From NCBI GenBank assembly GCA_022846035.1, contig AP025580.1:558001-622000 (forward strand): DNA of 64,000 nucleotides, written 5' to 3'. How positions within the stretch are numbered: the stretch's first letter is position 1; the number at the start of each line of letters is the position of its first letter. The DNA is from Christensenellaceae bacterium. Lineage in GTDB: Bacteria; Bacillota; Clostridia; Christensenellales; Christensenellaceae. The position numbers were made by a program, and so were the translations under genes. The notes beneath the pieces were generated by a model. The model made no database searches. It worked only from the letters and a program-made list of their open reading frames with translations, and had not been told where the DNA came from. Below, piece after piece: positions 37,213 to 45,804 of the stretch.

Positions 37213-37527
37213 TTATGCGTTTTCTATGAAATCTATGATTTCTTCTTTGGACTTCACGCCGACGAACCGGCCCATTTTTGCGCCGCCGTCAAAAAGATAA
37301 ACGGTCGGGATAGACATAACGCCGTATTCCTTGGCAAGGTTCTGCGCTTCGTCAACGTTGACCTTGACAATTTTCAGATTCGGGATCTGCCCGTCGATTT
37401 CTTCCAGGATCGGCGCAAGCATTTTACACGGGCCGCACCAGTCTGCATAAAAATCGACCAGCACCATATTCTTGTCCTGCATAACCTCGGCGTCGAACTG
37501 TCCTTCAGTGATATGTTTGATACTCAT
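37213..37527 (-). CDS. trxA: Thioredoxin
   Basis: A 104-residue cytosolic disulfide reductase. The active site is FYADWCGPCKMLAP near residue 28, with the cis-proline loop SIPTVYLFDGG near 73 and the usual VNVDEAQNLAKEYGV. The start at 37527 is 11 bases after AAGGAG; an in-frame GTG four codons earlier would touch the ribosome site. It could be a reductant for the MsrA/MsrB enzymes, but no thioredoxin reductase is next to it. Confidence 0.95.
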   Translation of the reverse strand: MSIKHITEGQFDAEVMQDKNMVLVDFYADWCGPCKMLAPILEEIDGQIPNLKIVKVNVDEAQNLAKEYGVMSIPTVYLFDGGAKMGRFVGVKSKEEIIDFIENA

Positions 37528-37605
37528 ACTAATACACACTCCTTATTTTTGTTCGTGTCTTATTAAACTATATTTACCCCCCAAGGGATATATTAAACAA
37601 ATTAT

Positions 37606-38385
37606 TTAAACCTCTACGCCGCTAAATTCGCGCTTCAAAAAACAACGCGCCGCCATAGTAAGAAAGATGAGGACGCAGATGGCGACGCTGCCCAAAATAG
37701 CAAGCATCACGCCGATTTGGTAACGCACGGCGAGCTCGGGCGGCGTACCGGCGAGGATTTGTCCTGTCATCATACCGGGCAAGGTGACGACGCCCATCGT
37801 GAGCATGGACGTCAGCGTGGGCAGAATAGCGTTGGTAAAGGCGTTATTGATGCTATCCCTGGTGGCGCGGCGGGGGCTTGCGCCCAGCATGAGCGCCTGC
37901 TCAATGTGGCCTCGGTTCTGCTTGAATTCCGTGATCAGCGTATTCATGGAAAGGGCGACGCCCGTCATGGAATTGCCCAGCACCATACCCGCGATGCTGA
38001 CAAAATAACGCGTTTCGTACCACGGCTTAACGCCGATGACCAGCGCCAGGAAATAGACCATGACGCATGAGGCGCCGCCGACGATCGCGATTGCCACCGG
38101 CCGTCTTACGACAGGGCGAAGCTCTTTGGGAGCGCGGTAGGTAACGGTCAGGACCGCAAATACGAGCATGCCGGCGAAGATAGCCAGCGTCAGCCACCAG
38201 CTTGGGTTGTTGAACGCAAGAGTCAGAAGATAGCCCGCAAGCACCAGTTGCAACGTCATGCGCAGCGTGGATACCACGACCTGCTTTTTTTTGTCGATCC
38301 CTCGGATTTTGAACAGGATCAGCAACAGAATGACGAAAATATAAGCGGCGATAAGCTGCCAGATGGTGATGACTACCGAATCCAT
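37606..38385 (-). CDS. fetB: FetB/UPF0014-family ABC transporter permease
   Basis: A membrane subunit of 259 residues with about seven hydrophobic helices. Family motifs are TLRMTLQLVLAGYLL near residue 40, YFVSIAGMVLGNSMTGVALSMN (in part: GMVLGNSMTGVALSMN) near 125, LGASPRRATRDSINNAFTNA near 170 and GVVTLPGMMTGQILAGTPP near 205. In E. coli FetAB exports iron and relieves oxidative stress. The start at 38385 overlaps the end of the ATPase gene by 13 bases; a longer frame to 38427 is less likely. Metal specificity here is inferred from the family only. Confidence 0.88.
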   Translation of the reverse strand: MDSVVITIWQLIAAYIFVILLLILFKIRGIDKKKQVVVSTLRMTLQLVLAGYLLTLAFNNPSWWLTLAIFAGMLVFAVLTVTYRAPKELRPVVRRPVAIAIVGGASCVMVYFLALVIGVKPWYETRYFVSIAGMVLGNSMTGVALSMNTLITEFKQNRGHIEQALMLGASPRRATRDSINNAFTNAILPTLTSMLTMGVVTLPGMMTGQILAGTPPELAVRYQIGVMLAILGSVAICVLIFLTMAARCFLKREFSGVEV

Positions 38386-38999
38386 GTGAATCCGCCCCCT
38401 TTGTGCAGCTTTAAATGGCGGTCGCACAGCTCCGCGCTTTCAGGCGAATGCGTAACCAATAAGACCGTGCTTTTCAGCTTGCGGGTGAAGCTCAGGATAT
38501 TTCGCATAACGGCAAGCTGCGTATATTCATCAAGCGCGCTGGTAGGCTCGTCGATGAGGTAGGTCTCGCTTTGCAGGGCAAGCGCGCGTGCAAGGCATAA
38601 CCGCGATTGTTCCCCGCCGGATAACATTTTAGTCTCATGGTCAAGCGGGACGTTAAGCTGCACGCATTCCAGGATTTCCTGAAAAAAGGAATCGTCCGGC
38701 AGGTCTTTTTCGGCAAAATCAAAAGCGATCCTGAGGTTGCTGCCAACGTCTCCCTCATAGAGTACCGGAGACTGGGCGGCCATGCTCACGCGCCGCCGCA
38801 GGTTCTTAAGCGTGCGGATATTTGACCCGCCGTAAAAAATCTGTCCGCCGTCGGGCATATAAAGACCGTCCAGCAGTTTTAGAAGCGTCGTTTTACCCGC
38901 GCCTGAAGTACCGGTAACCGCGGTTGACTGTCCTTCGGAAAATCGCAGATCCCCGATATGCAGGATGTCGCGGTAAATTAGGTTCTTTATCCGGTACAT
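38373..38999 (-). CDS. fetA: FetA-type ABC transporter ATP-binding protein
   Basis: A 208-residue ATPase with Walker A GTSGAGKTTLL near residue 31, Q-loop AAQSPVLYEG, signature MLSGGEQSRLCLARAL near 125, and Walker B YLIDEPTSALD near 147 followed by the switch His in VTHS. It pairs with the FetB-like permease by overlap. It begins 22 bases after the GtrA-fusion gene, so all three form one minus-strand operon. Confidence 0.9.
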   Translation of the reverse strand: MYRIKNLIYRDILHIGDLRFSEGQSTAVTGTSGAGKTTLLKLLDGLYMPDGGQIFYGGSNIRTLKNLRRRVSMAAQSPVLYEGDVGSNLRIAFDFAEKDLPDDSFFQEILECVQLNVPLDHETKMLSGGEQSRLCLARALALQSETYLIDEPTSALDEYTQLAVMRNILSFTRKLKSTVLLVTHSPESAELCDRHLKLHKGGGFTWIR

Positions 39000-39021
39000 A
39001 ACCGCACCCCGATGAAAATGA

Positions 39022-39954
39022 TTATTTTAAGAGACCTTTGGATTCTTTAAATACCCAGTCGCGCTGGATGGTAAAGCTCGCGATGAAGATCACGAGGTCC
39101 ACGACCACTTTCAAAAGCGTATTGACCCCGTCGTCGCCGCCGAGCGCCGAGCCGATCCCCCAGACAAGCAGCCAGGAGACGATAAGCTGGCCTGCGGCGA
39201 GGATGACAAAGCGTATCACTGTACCGCGCGAACGGGCCTGGGAGTTGAATACGGCGCCTTTATTGAGCAGGTAAGTCGCGATGGAACACAGTATCCGCGA
39301 AATAACGGTGGCCGTCAGTATTTTGAATTCGTCGTCTAAAAACGAAAAAAGCTTCTGGAACAGGTAAAACGTGCCGATGTCCACCAGATAGGCGATAAAG
39401 GCGGCGATACTGAATTTGATGAATACGAGATACAGCTTAAAGGACGAGGTAAGAAGTTCAAACCCGGGCGCGGTATCGATTTTGGCCTGAGTGGGAATGT
39501 CCACGATCGCCAGGTTTTTTTCGCGCGCTTCCAAAAGAATATTGGAACAAAAAGCTTTTTCCTTGCTTTTCATATGCGTCATGAGTTCCAGGTTTTCGCG
39601 CGACAGGGCGAGGAGCGAGGAACATACGTCGCGTGCCTCAATGCCCGACAAAAAGCCGTAGATATTTTGCGCAAGGGATTTTTTTACCGTTTGCTCCCGC
39701 GAACCGACATAGATCCTTTCGGGATCGTCAAGGACCGCCTGCGCGACCTTTTCAATATCGCTGAAGACAAAGCCCTCGCCGGCGTCAAGACGGATGAAAA
39801 GCGGCGCGTCCGACTCCGTAAGCGCGAACTGGAAAAATGCGCGCGCCGTCATATCCGGCTGGGGCGCCAATATACGAAAGCCCGCCCGCGCGAGTTGATC
39901 TGATAAAGTTTCGTCTGTACCGGTCAGAAGGACCGTAATCCTGCTTGTATCCAT
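39022..39954 (-). CDS. Truncated GT2-like domain fused to GtrA-family membrane domain
   Basis: A 310-residue fusion. Residues about 1-175 resemble the latter half of a dolichyl-phosphate-mannose-synthase-type GT2 (RLDAGEGFVFSDIEKVAQAV, IYVGSREQ, then a helical segment and the IDTAPGFELLTSSF pre-membrane helix). The classical N-terminal PxYNE strand and nucleotide loop are missing, so transferase activity is doubtful. Residues about 180-305 are a GtrA domain with four hydrophobic helices (FIKFSIAAFIAYLVDIGTFY first, ending FTIQRDWVFKE). GtrA domains flip or handle polyprenyl-linked sugars. It heads the FetAB operon. Confidence 0.75.
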   Translation of the reverse strand: MDTSRITVLLTGTDETLSDQLARAGFRILAPQPDMTARAFFQFALTESDAPLFIRLDAGEGFVFSDIEKVAQAVLDDPERIYVGSREQTVKKSLAQNIYGFLSGIEARDVCSSLLALSRENLELMTHMKSKEKAFCSNILLEAREKNLAIVDIPTQAKIDTAPGFELLTSSFKLYLVFIKFSIAAFIAYLVDIGTFYLFQKLFSFLDDEFKILTATVISRILCSIATYLLNKGAVFNSQARSRGTVIRFVILAAGQLIVSWLLVWGIGSALGGDDGVNTLLKVVVDLVIFIASFTIQRDWVFKESKGLLK

Positions 39955-40107
39955 AACATTACTATTCTAACATTTTGCACGTCGTTTGGCAATGTGTTTT
40001 GATGGGTCGCGGGCAAAGCCGGATAGCGCGCGGAAAGCGGTTTTGCATTGCCGCCTGATTTCGTATATAATGGGAACAAATCATGCAAAAGTGGGAGGAA
40101 AAGCAAG

Positions 40108-40449
40108 GTGCGCGCGCTGCGAAACATACTGATCTTACTCATCGTTTTGATTATTTTTGTGTTTGTATTCGCGGGACACAGCGAACTTGACGCATACCTG
40201 CCGCTCATGGAAACAAAAGGCGCGATCACGACAATGATTCTGGGCGGCGTATACGATCTGGGCGGTGGGGATTATCTTGTGCGGTCAAAAGATAAGGCTG
40301 CATTTGAGGATAAGATGCTCGCCGACGGATGGACCATGCAGCCTGCGGAAAGCGGTAAACTGGCGTTTGAAAAGGACGGACAGGGCATAGTCTACCAGGA
40401 ATCCAGTTTTTTGGGCGGCTTCACTATATACAGGCTGGCGCCGGCATAA
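40108..40449 (+). CDS. Small single-pass membrane protein
   Basis: A 113-residue protein of unknown family. One transmembrane helix (NILILLIVLIIFVFVFAG, about 5-22) is followed by an extracytoplasmic domain of about 90 residues with GGVYDLGGGDYLVRSKDKA and FEKDGQGIVYQESSFLGGFT, which looks like a small beta-rich fold. The GTG start at 40108 has GGGAGGA 8 bases upstream. It is monocistronic, divergent from the GtrA fusion and convergent with the glycosyltransferase. Confidence 0.65.
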   Translation: MRALRNILILLIVLIIFVFVFAGHSELDAYLPLMETKGAITTMILGGVYDLGGGDYLVRSKDKAAFEDKMLADGWTMQPAESGKLAFEKDGQGIVYQESSFLGGFTIYRLAPA

Positions 40450-40452
40450 AAT

Positions 40453-40479
40453 AAAAAGCTGCCTGCGGCAGCTTTTTTT
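40453..40479. terminator. Bidirectional terminator
   Basis: AAAAAGCTGCC and GGCAGCTTTTT with a TGC loop lie between convergent genes at 40449 and 40490. Confidence 0.9.
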
Positions 40480-40489
40480 GACGGAACCT

Positions 40490-42748
40490 TTAATCGTCGC
40501 GGGTACGGCCCGGGTTGATGGAATAATCCTCGAACTCGTGCGTCAGGTTTTTGCTGTACAGGGGATCGTAAGGATACTTTGCGTCCCACTTTGAAAGCCA
40601 CTTTTTCTGCTCGCCCTCAAAACGTTTGATCTTTTCCGGCGTTTCTTCGTAGCCGCGCGTTTTGGATTCGTAATGGTAAAGCTCGGCAAAAGGCGTAAAC
40701 AGGTTGATATAACCTTTTTCGCGAATTTTGAGGCATAGGTCCACATCGTTAAAAGCAACTACAAATTGCTCGTCGAACCCGCCGACCTCTTCAAACACGC
40801 TTTTCCTGACCATCAGGCAGGCCGCGGTTACGCCCGAGACATCCTGCGCGAACGTCATGCGCCCAAAGGAGCCTACATCCCATCGGTCAAGGTGCTTATG
40901 GGAATGACCGGCGACGGCGCCGATTTTGAGGACTACGCCCGCGTGCTGGATGGTATCGTCCGGATAGTAAAGCTTGGCGCCCACCGCGCCGATCTCGCTG
41001 CGCAGCGCGTGCATGGCCATCTGCTCCAGCCAGTCGGGGGAGATAACGGACACGTCGTTATTGAGGAACAGCAGCAGCTCGCCCTTGGCGTGACGCGCGG
41101 CAAAGTTGTTGATGGCCGCATAATTGAAAATGCCGTCCCATGTGACGATACGGACGTTCTGAATCTGCTGCAGTTTTTCATAATAAGAGAAAATCTCCTT
41201 GCCTGTGCTGTTGTTTTCCACGACGAGAATCTCGTAATTGTCGTACGTCGATTGGGATAAAATCGAATCGATACATTTTTTGAGCGTCGCGACCTCGTCC
41301 TTGTTGGGAATAATGATAGAAATAAGCGGATGCGGCGTGGGAATCTCATAGCTGGTGATATAATAATTATCAAGCGTATTGTTCTTAACGCGCGCGCCCT
41401 TAACGCCACGGCGCAAAAGCGCGGCCTCAAGCGCCTTTCTGCCCGCTTCCACCGTATAGCTTTTGGTATCCGACGAAAAAGCGGTGGACGTTTCGGATAT
41501 GCGCCAATGATAAAGAATGTCGGCGATATGCCCTATTTTTTTGGCCTTTTCCGTCGCCCGCAGGAACAGGTCGTAATCCTGCGCGCCGTTAAACTGGGCG
41601 TTAAAACAGCCGACTTCGTCGAGCAAGGATTTTTTCATGACCACAAAATGCGTAATATAGTTGAACGCCAGAAACATGTTGGGCGCGAAATCCGGCTTAA
41701 AGAAAGGATCGAAGCGCCGGCTGCCGTCCTCTGTGATTTTGTCTTCATCCGAATAGATGAACTCATAGTCCGGATCCTTGTTGATCAGGGCTACGTTTTC
41801 GTAAAGGGCCTGCGGCATGAGCGTATCGTCATGGTCCAAAAGCGCCACATATTCGCCTGTCGCCATTTCAATGGCCCGATTGGAGTTGCCGGAGATGCCC
41901 TCGTTTTTATCCAGCTTTTTGTAAACGATCCGCTCGTCGCCATAGGAGGCGGCGATGTCTTTGAGGTTCCCCGTCTGCGTGCTGCCGTCGGCCAGGCACA
42001 GCTCCCAGTTTGAGTAAGTCTGGCTGAGGACGGAGTCGAGCATTTCGCGGAAAAAACGTTCGGGCGTATTATAGAGGGGCACGATGATACTGATTTTGGG
42101 GGAATATTCGAATACATGGCCGCGCTGCGCAGCATATTCCTCATTGGTAGGCGTGTTGTTTTTCATCCAGTACAAATATTCCGCGTCGAACTGGACATAG
42201 ATCCTGCAGGCCACGCTGCCGCCGCCCGCTACGTCAAAACCGTATTTCTTCTTGCGGCGGTTTATGAGGACGCCGCTTTCGGGAGAAGAAGAACGGAACG
42301 TAAACGTAAGAGGCGTATGCACGGTCCGCAAGATGGGCAGAAACGTGAATACGGTGTAGTCGTTGTTTTTGATTTCATCTACTGTCATTTCAAGCAGCAG
42401 CTTGCCCTCTTTGTTTCTGACGGTCATGGTGAGGGTATCCCGCGCGTTTTTGCCTGCGGTCAGGATGTCAACACGGCCGACGTTGACGGACGCGGGAATC
42501 ACCGTAAAGCTGACTTCCCGCTCGCAAAGAAAACCCACCGGATTATGCGGATCTTTGATATACGATTCGTTGGTGATCACGGAAATGCGCTGGTAAACGC
42601 TTTTGGCCATATCGCCATACTGCATTTTTTCTTTTACGCGGCGCAAAAATTCACGCATGCCGTAATCCCGTATGATCGCGCGCACGCGTTTCCATTTCCG
42701 GTTCTTCAGTTTACCCGCTACCTTGGCGAGATTTTTGAGCTTGCCCAT
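40490..42748 (-). CDS. Two-domain family 2 glycosyltransferase
   Basis: A 752-residue cytoplasmic protein with an N-terminal beta-rich region (about 60-200) and two GT2 (GT-A) domains. Domain 1, from about 215: ISIIVPLYNTPERFFREML, nucleotide-binding Asp in LCLADGSTQTG, and metal motif ALLDHDDTL. Domain 2, from about 470: LISIIIPNKDEVATLKKCID, VVENNST, LFLNNDVSVISPDW as DxD equivalent, and a C-terminal GGFDEQFVVAFNDVDLCLKI block typical of rhamnosyl- and galactosyltransferases of polysaccharide synthesis. It is the third gene of a minus-strand unit with two small membrane proteins. It probably builds a cell-surface glycan; no other glycan genes adjoin. Confidence 0.88.
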   Translation of the reverse strand: MGKLKNLAKVAGKLKNRKWKRVRAIIRDYGMREFLRRVKEKMQYGDMAKSVYQRISVITNESYIKDPHNPVGFLCEREVSFTVIPASVNVGRVDILTAGKNARDTLTMTVRNKEGKLLLEMTVDEIKNNDYTVFTFLPILRTVHTPLTFTFRSSSPESGVLINRRKKKYGFDVAGGGSVACRIYVQFDAEYLYWMKNNTPTNEEYAAQRGHVFEYSPKISIIVPLYNTPERFFREMLDSVLSQTYSNWELCLADGSTQTGNLKDIAASYGDERIVYKKLDKNEGISGNSNRAIEMATGEYVALLDHDDTLMPQALYENVALINKDPDYEFIYSDEDKITEDGSRRFDPFFKPDFAPNMFLAFNYITHFVVMKKSLLDEVGCFNAQFNGAQDYDLFLRATEKAKKIGHIADILYHWRISETSTAFSSDTKSYTVEAGRKALEAALLRRGVKGARVKNNTLDNYYITSYEIPTPHPLISIIIPNKDEVATLKKCIDSILSQSTYDNYEILVVENNSTGKEIFSYYEKLQQIQNVRIVTWDGIFNYAAINNFAARHAKGELLLFLNNDVSVISPDWLEQMAMHALRSEIGAVGAKLYYPDDTIQHAGVVLKIGAVAGHSHKHLDRWDVGSFGRMTFAQDVSGVTAACLMVRKSVFEEVGGFDEQFVVAFNDVDLCLKIREKGYINLFTPFAELYHYESKTRGYEETPEKIKRFEGEQKKWLSKWDAKYPYDPLYSKNLTHEFEDYSINPGRTRDD

Positions 42749-42772
42749 GGGGATCCTCCGCTATACGGCGCC

Positions 42773-42982
42773 TTAACGGACGCCGGAATAAATAATATTA
42801 TAGACTAAAATGACGAGCAGGATAAATCCGAAAACGCCAAACAGGGTAAACCAGAAAGATTTGGGGATTTTTTCCTTTTCTTTCTTTTCCGCCGTTTTCA
42901 GGTCCTCAAGCTGCGCCTTGCATTTGGGGCAGAAGGAGGCGCTGTCTTCAAATTTTGTCTTGCATAAGGGACATATTTTCAT
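42773..42982 (-). CDS. Zinc-ribbon membrane protein
   Basis: A 69-residue protein. An N-terminal zinc ribbon (MKICPLCKTKFEDSASFCPKC, two CxxC knuckles) is followed by a Lys/Glu-rich linker and one C-terminal transmembrane helix (FWFTLFGVFGFILLVILVY). Such proteins are common in Bacillota and of unknown function. Its ATG overlaps the stop of the upstream gene by 4 bases. Confidence 0.8.
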   Translation of the reverse strand: MKICPLCKTKFEDSASFCPKCKAQLEDLKTAEKKEKEKIPKSFWFTLFGVFGFILLVILVYNIIYSGVR

Positions 42983-43263
42983 GGCCGGTTTTCATCCTCT
43001 TCCTTGTTTTTTTTAAGCTGACGTTGCTGCTGCCGGTAAAAATAAAGCAGAATCAAGAACAGGACGGAAAGACCGGCGATGGTAAGCGCGCAAAAAAGCG
43101 CGTTATCCGACAGGAAAATGCTGCTCAGTACAAAACATGCGTACGCAACAAAAGAAAGGCGCGACAATCCTTTTTTAAGGAGTTCGCACACCAGCAATAC
43201 GACACCCGCGAAAAACGCAACGGTACCGATCAGGCTATTCGTTGTTAAAAACAATCCATCCAT
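42979..43263 (-). CDS. Small multi-pass membrane protein
   Basis: A 94-residue hydrophobic protein of unknown function with about three transmembrane helices: LIGTVAFFAGVVLLVCELL, FVAYACFVLSSIFLS and FCALTIAGLSVLFLILLYFY. A charged C-terminal tail (QLKKNKEEDENRP) follows. The start at 43263 is chosen since the longer frame to 43311 begins with a non-hydrophobic Cys-rich stretch lying in the divergent promoter region. It is first in the operon with the zinc-ribbon protein and glycosyltransferase. Confidence 0.65.
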   Translation of the reverse strand: MDGLFLTTNSLIGTVAFFAGVVLLVCELLKKGLSRLSFVAYACFVLSSIFLSDNALFCALTIAGLSVLFLILLYFYRQQQRQLKKNKEEDENRP

Positions 43264-43378
43264 ATAAGTATACCCGCACCCATTATAGCATGAAAGCCGC
43301 GCCGTACACAAAAAATTTACGTTTTTTTGTTAACAAAACAGGCCATATATGGTAGTATAAAGATGTAAGGACTACGAT

Positions 43379-43591
43379 ATGAACGATGTTATTTTAAAAA
43401 CGCTGACGCTATGCCTGCGCGAAGATAAGCCCGCTATCGTGATTTATGAGGGGGCGAAAGGGATCTCGCAGCGGCGCGTTTATATAAGAAAAATCACGGA
43501 ACAGAATGTGACAGTATATTGTATGCAGAAAAAAGGGCTCCGCGTTTTTCGCTCAGACGGTATTTTATCGGCCAAGATAGCCGATGAGTGA
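43379..43591 (+). CDS. Hypothetical protein, 70 aa
   Basis: A small, mostly beta-predicted protein I do not recognise, with alternating hydrophobic and charged residues (KPAIVIYEGAKGISQRRVYI). It is the first gene of a five-gene co-directional run ending with cdaA and cdaR, with 12 bases to the next gene. The weak ribosome site and small size lower confidence, but the tight spacing supports it. Confidence 0.6.
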   Translation: MNDVILKTLTLCLREDKPAIVIYEGAKGISQRRVYIRKITEQNVTVYCMQKKGLRVFRSDGILSAKIADE

Positions 43592-43603
43592 CAAGGGGAT
43601 GCA

Positions 43604-43843
43604 ATGAAAGAAGAAAGTAAAGAGGGCGGCCTAAACAAAAAGGAGACCTTAAGCAAGCTCGATGAAATGATGCAGGAGTTCGCCTCCGAGCGCGACAAAC
43701 TCAACAAGATGAGCGTTAAGCGTATCGCTCTTGGAAAACCGCTTACGGATAAAGAGATACTCAGGCAGAATGAACGGTGCAGCGATATGAGCCTGGACAT
43801 TATGAAGCTGCAGGAGTACCTGAACGAGATTGAGGACGAATAA
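43604..43843 (+). CDS. Hypothetical helical/coiled-coil protein, 79 aa
   Basis: A highly charged, alpha-helical 79-residue protein (ETLSKLDEMMQEFASERDKL; SLDIMKLQEYLNEIEDE). The layout, with LTDKEIL before a C-terminal helix, faintly recalls Spo0E-type small aspartyl phosphatases, but the SQxLD signature is not intact, so I do not assign it. It lies between the 70-aa gene and the PAS-PP2C phosphatase, 4 bases before the latter's ATG, implying translational coupling. Confidence 0.65.
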   Translation: MKEESKEGGLNKKETLSKLDEMMQEFASERDKLNKMSVKRIALGKPLTDKEILRQNERCSDMSLDIMKLQEYLNEIEDE

Positions 43844-43847
43844 CCTT

Positions 43848-44945
43848 ATGAATACAATTTTGAACGACACCGAATATTTATCCTCCATCCTGAGCGCGAT
43901 GAGCGACATGGTGCGCGTAATTTCGCGGGAGGGCAAGGTCATTTTGGCGAATGAGGCCTTTAAAAAACGGTTCGGCGTTGCCGAAAGGCATAAATGCTAT
44001 GAACCGTTCCAGCAGGATGAACCGTGCGAGCACTGCCTGTCGCGGGAAGTGCTGGAAGAAGGCGGCCCCAAACGCCTGACGCGTAAAGTTGGCGGCCGCG
44101 TCTATTCGGTGACCGTTTCGCCGCTTAAGGACAAGAACGACGTTAATATCGCGGCAGTGGAAGTATTCCGCGATATTACGCTGGATTATAATATCAAACA
44201 AAACCTGCTCATGCAGAACGCGAAGATGCAGAAAGATTTGCAGCTCGCGCGCAAGCTGCAGGAAGCTCTCGTCAAAAGCACGATGCCCAAGGTGGGCTGC
44301 GGCTATGAGTTGACGGCGGGCTTCTTTCCCTGTGAAGCGGTAGGCGGCGACATTTATGATTGCACCGTCTACGATGACAAACTTGTCATTTATCTTGCGG
44401 ACGTATCCGGACACGGCGTGATGCCCGCGATGTTGGCGGTATTTTTCTCAAGGGTGGTGCGCGCCGCCTGCCTGATGGGTAAAACCAAGCCGTCTGAAAT
44501 CCTAAATTATGCGGAGCAGGAATTTCTCGACCTCAATTTATCGGACGCTATTTATATCACCGCTTTTATTACGGTGGTGGATCTCGCGACGAATAAAGCG
44601 ACGTATTCCAACGCGGGGCTGTCGGTAATGCCCGTGCTTTACAAGGATGGGGAATTTAAGGAACTGTATATGCCGTCGCATCCGTTATGCGACTGGTTTT
44701 TGGATACGCCTTTTGCGGACGGAACTTTTACCTTTGAGGACGGTATGCGCTTTTTGATTTATTCGGACGGAGTGGATAATATCCACAGTGACCCCAAGAT
44801 CAAGGAGCGGCTATTCGAGCTGCTGGGCAAAAAAGATTTTGACAGCAAAACATTTATCGAGGAAGTACGTGAGGAACTGCACAGCAAGCCGGAGGACGAC
44901 CTGACGATGCTGCTGTGCGAGAAGAAAGAATATAAGGGAGAGTAG
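43848..44945 (+). CDS. PAS domain-PP2C (SpoIIE/RsbU-type) serine phosphatase
   Basis: A 365-residue cytosolic signalling phosphatase. A PAS domain (about 8-110) includes MSDMVRVISREGKVILANEA and a Cys-containing loop FQQDEPCEHCLSREVL that could bind metal or a cluster. A linker helix (LLMQNAKMQKDLQLARKLQE) joins it to the PP2C_SIG domain: VGGDIYDCTVYDDKL with metal-binding Asp near residue 166, LADVSGHGVMPAMLA, FLIYSDGVDN and the terminal DDLTMLLC. This form dephosphorylates anti-sigma antagonists in other bacteria; no such partner is in view. It ends 1 base before the cdaA start codon. Confidence 0.9.
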   Translation: MNTILNDTEYLSSILSAMSDMVRVISREGKVILANEAFKKRFGVAERHKCYEPFQQDEPCEHCLSREVLEEGGPKRLTRKVGGRVYSVTVSPLKDKNDVNIAAVEVFRDITLDYNIKQNLLMQNAKMQKDLQLARKLQEALVKSTMPKVGCGYELTAGFFPCEAVGGDIYDCTVYDDKLVIYLADVSGHGVMPAMLAVFFSRVVRAACLMGKTKPSEILNYAEQEFLDLNLSDAIYITAFITVVDLATNKATYSNAGLSVMPVLYKDGEFKELYMPSHPLCDWFLDTPFADGTFTFEDGMRFLIYSDGVDNIHSDPKIKERLFELLGKKDFDSKTFIEEVREELHSKPEDDLTMLLCEKKEYKGE

Positions 44946-44946
44946 T

Positions 44947-45804
44947 TTGGAAAATTTCTGGGAACCGCTTATCAATAGCCTGATGGCCTTTACATGGCGC
45001 GACGCGGTGGATATTATCATCGTGGCGATTATTTTGTATTGGGTGATTAAGCTGCTTGCGAAAACGCGGGCCATAAGGGTGCTGATCGGCCTGGGGATTA
45101 TCCTGATCCTGGCGCGCATATTTGTGGTGCTCGATCTAAAGACCGCTTCGTGGCTGTTTGACGCGATATTGACGGCGGGCGCCGTGCTGATCGTGATATT
45201 GTTCCAGCCGGAGATCCGGCGGGCGCTCGAGACGCTGGGGCGCGGCAAGATTTTTAATTTTGCAAGTAAGGCGCAGGTGGATATTCAAAAGGCGGAGCAT
45301 ATCATCGAGGAGATTTCGCGCGCGGTGCTCAACATGTCCAAGCAAAAGGTAGGCGCGATCCTCGTATTCGAACGTAAAACGGGCCTCGGGGATGTGATGG
45401 AATCCGGCACGGTGCTCGAGGCCGACATCTCGAGCGAGCTGATTGAAAATATTTTTTACCCGAACACGCCGCTCCACGACGGCGCGATGATTTTGCGCGG
45501 AGAGAAGATCCTGGCGGCGGGATGTTTTTTGCCGCTTTCAGACAATAAGCAGATCGCGCAGGAATTAGGCACGCGCCATCGGGCCTCGCTCGGTATTTCC
45601 GAGGTGTCGGACGCGTATGTGCTGGTGGTGTCTGAGGAAAAGGGAATCATCTCCTTTGTATATGACGGCGTTTTAAAGCGTTATATTGACGCGAAGATGC
45701 TCAAGGATATTTTATCCGAGCTTTATATGCCGGAAACGGACGAAAAAACGCCCAAGAAGCTTACCGCTTCCAAGTTCAAACGGAAGGTGGGCGACGACGA
45801 ATGA
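44947..45804 (+). CDS. cdaA: Membrane diadenylate cyclase CdaA
   Basis: Makes cyclic di-AMP from two ATP. The 285 residues comprise three N-terminal transmembrane helices (about 15-85), a short coil and the DAC domain. The catalytic motifs are LHDGAMIL (D178-G-A) and GTRHRASLGISE (R-H-R at 210-212). The start is a TTG at 44947, preceded by AAGGGAG at 6-7 bases, giving the usual CdaA N-terminus (MENFWEPLINSL). It is coupled upstream to the PAS-PP2C phosphatase and overlaps cdaR by 4 bases. c-di-AMP controls potassium and wall homeostasis in Bacillota. Confidence 0.95.
   Translation: MENFWEPLINSLMAFTWRDAVDIIIVAIILYWVIKLLAKTRAIRVLIGLGIILILARIFVVLDLKTASWLFDAILTAGAVLIVILFQPEIRRALETLGRGKIFNFASKAQVDIQKAEHIIEEISRAVLNMSKQKVGAILVFERKTGLGDVMESGTVLEADISSELIENIFYPNTPLHDGAMILRGEKILAAGCFLPLSDNKQIAQELGTRHRASLGISEVSDAYVLVVSEEKGIISFVYDGVLKRYIDAKMLKDILSELYMPETDEKTPKKLTASKFKRKVGDDE

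Noticed and set aside
43604-43843. Possible Spo0E-type aspartyl phosphatase
   Set aside because: The spacing between Ser and Asp in the signature is wrong and the SQxLD motif is absent; left as hypothetical.
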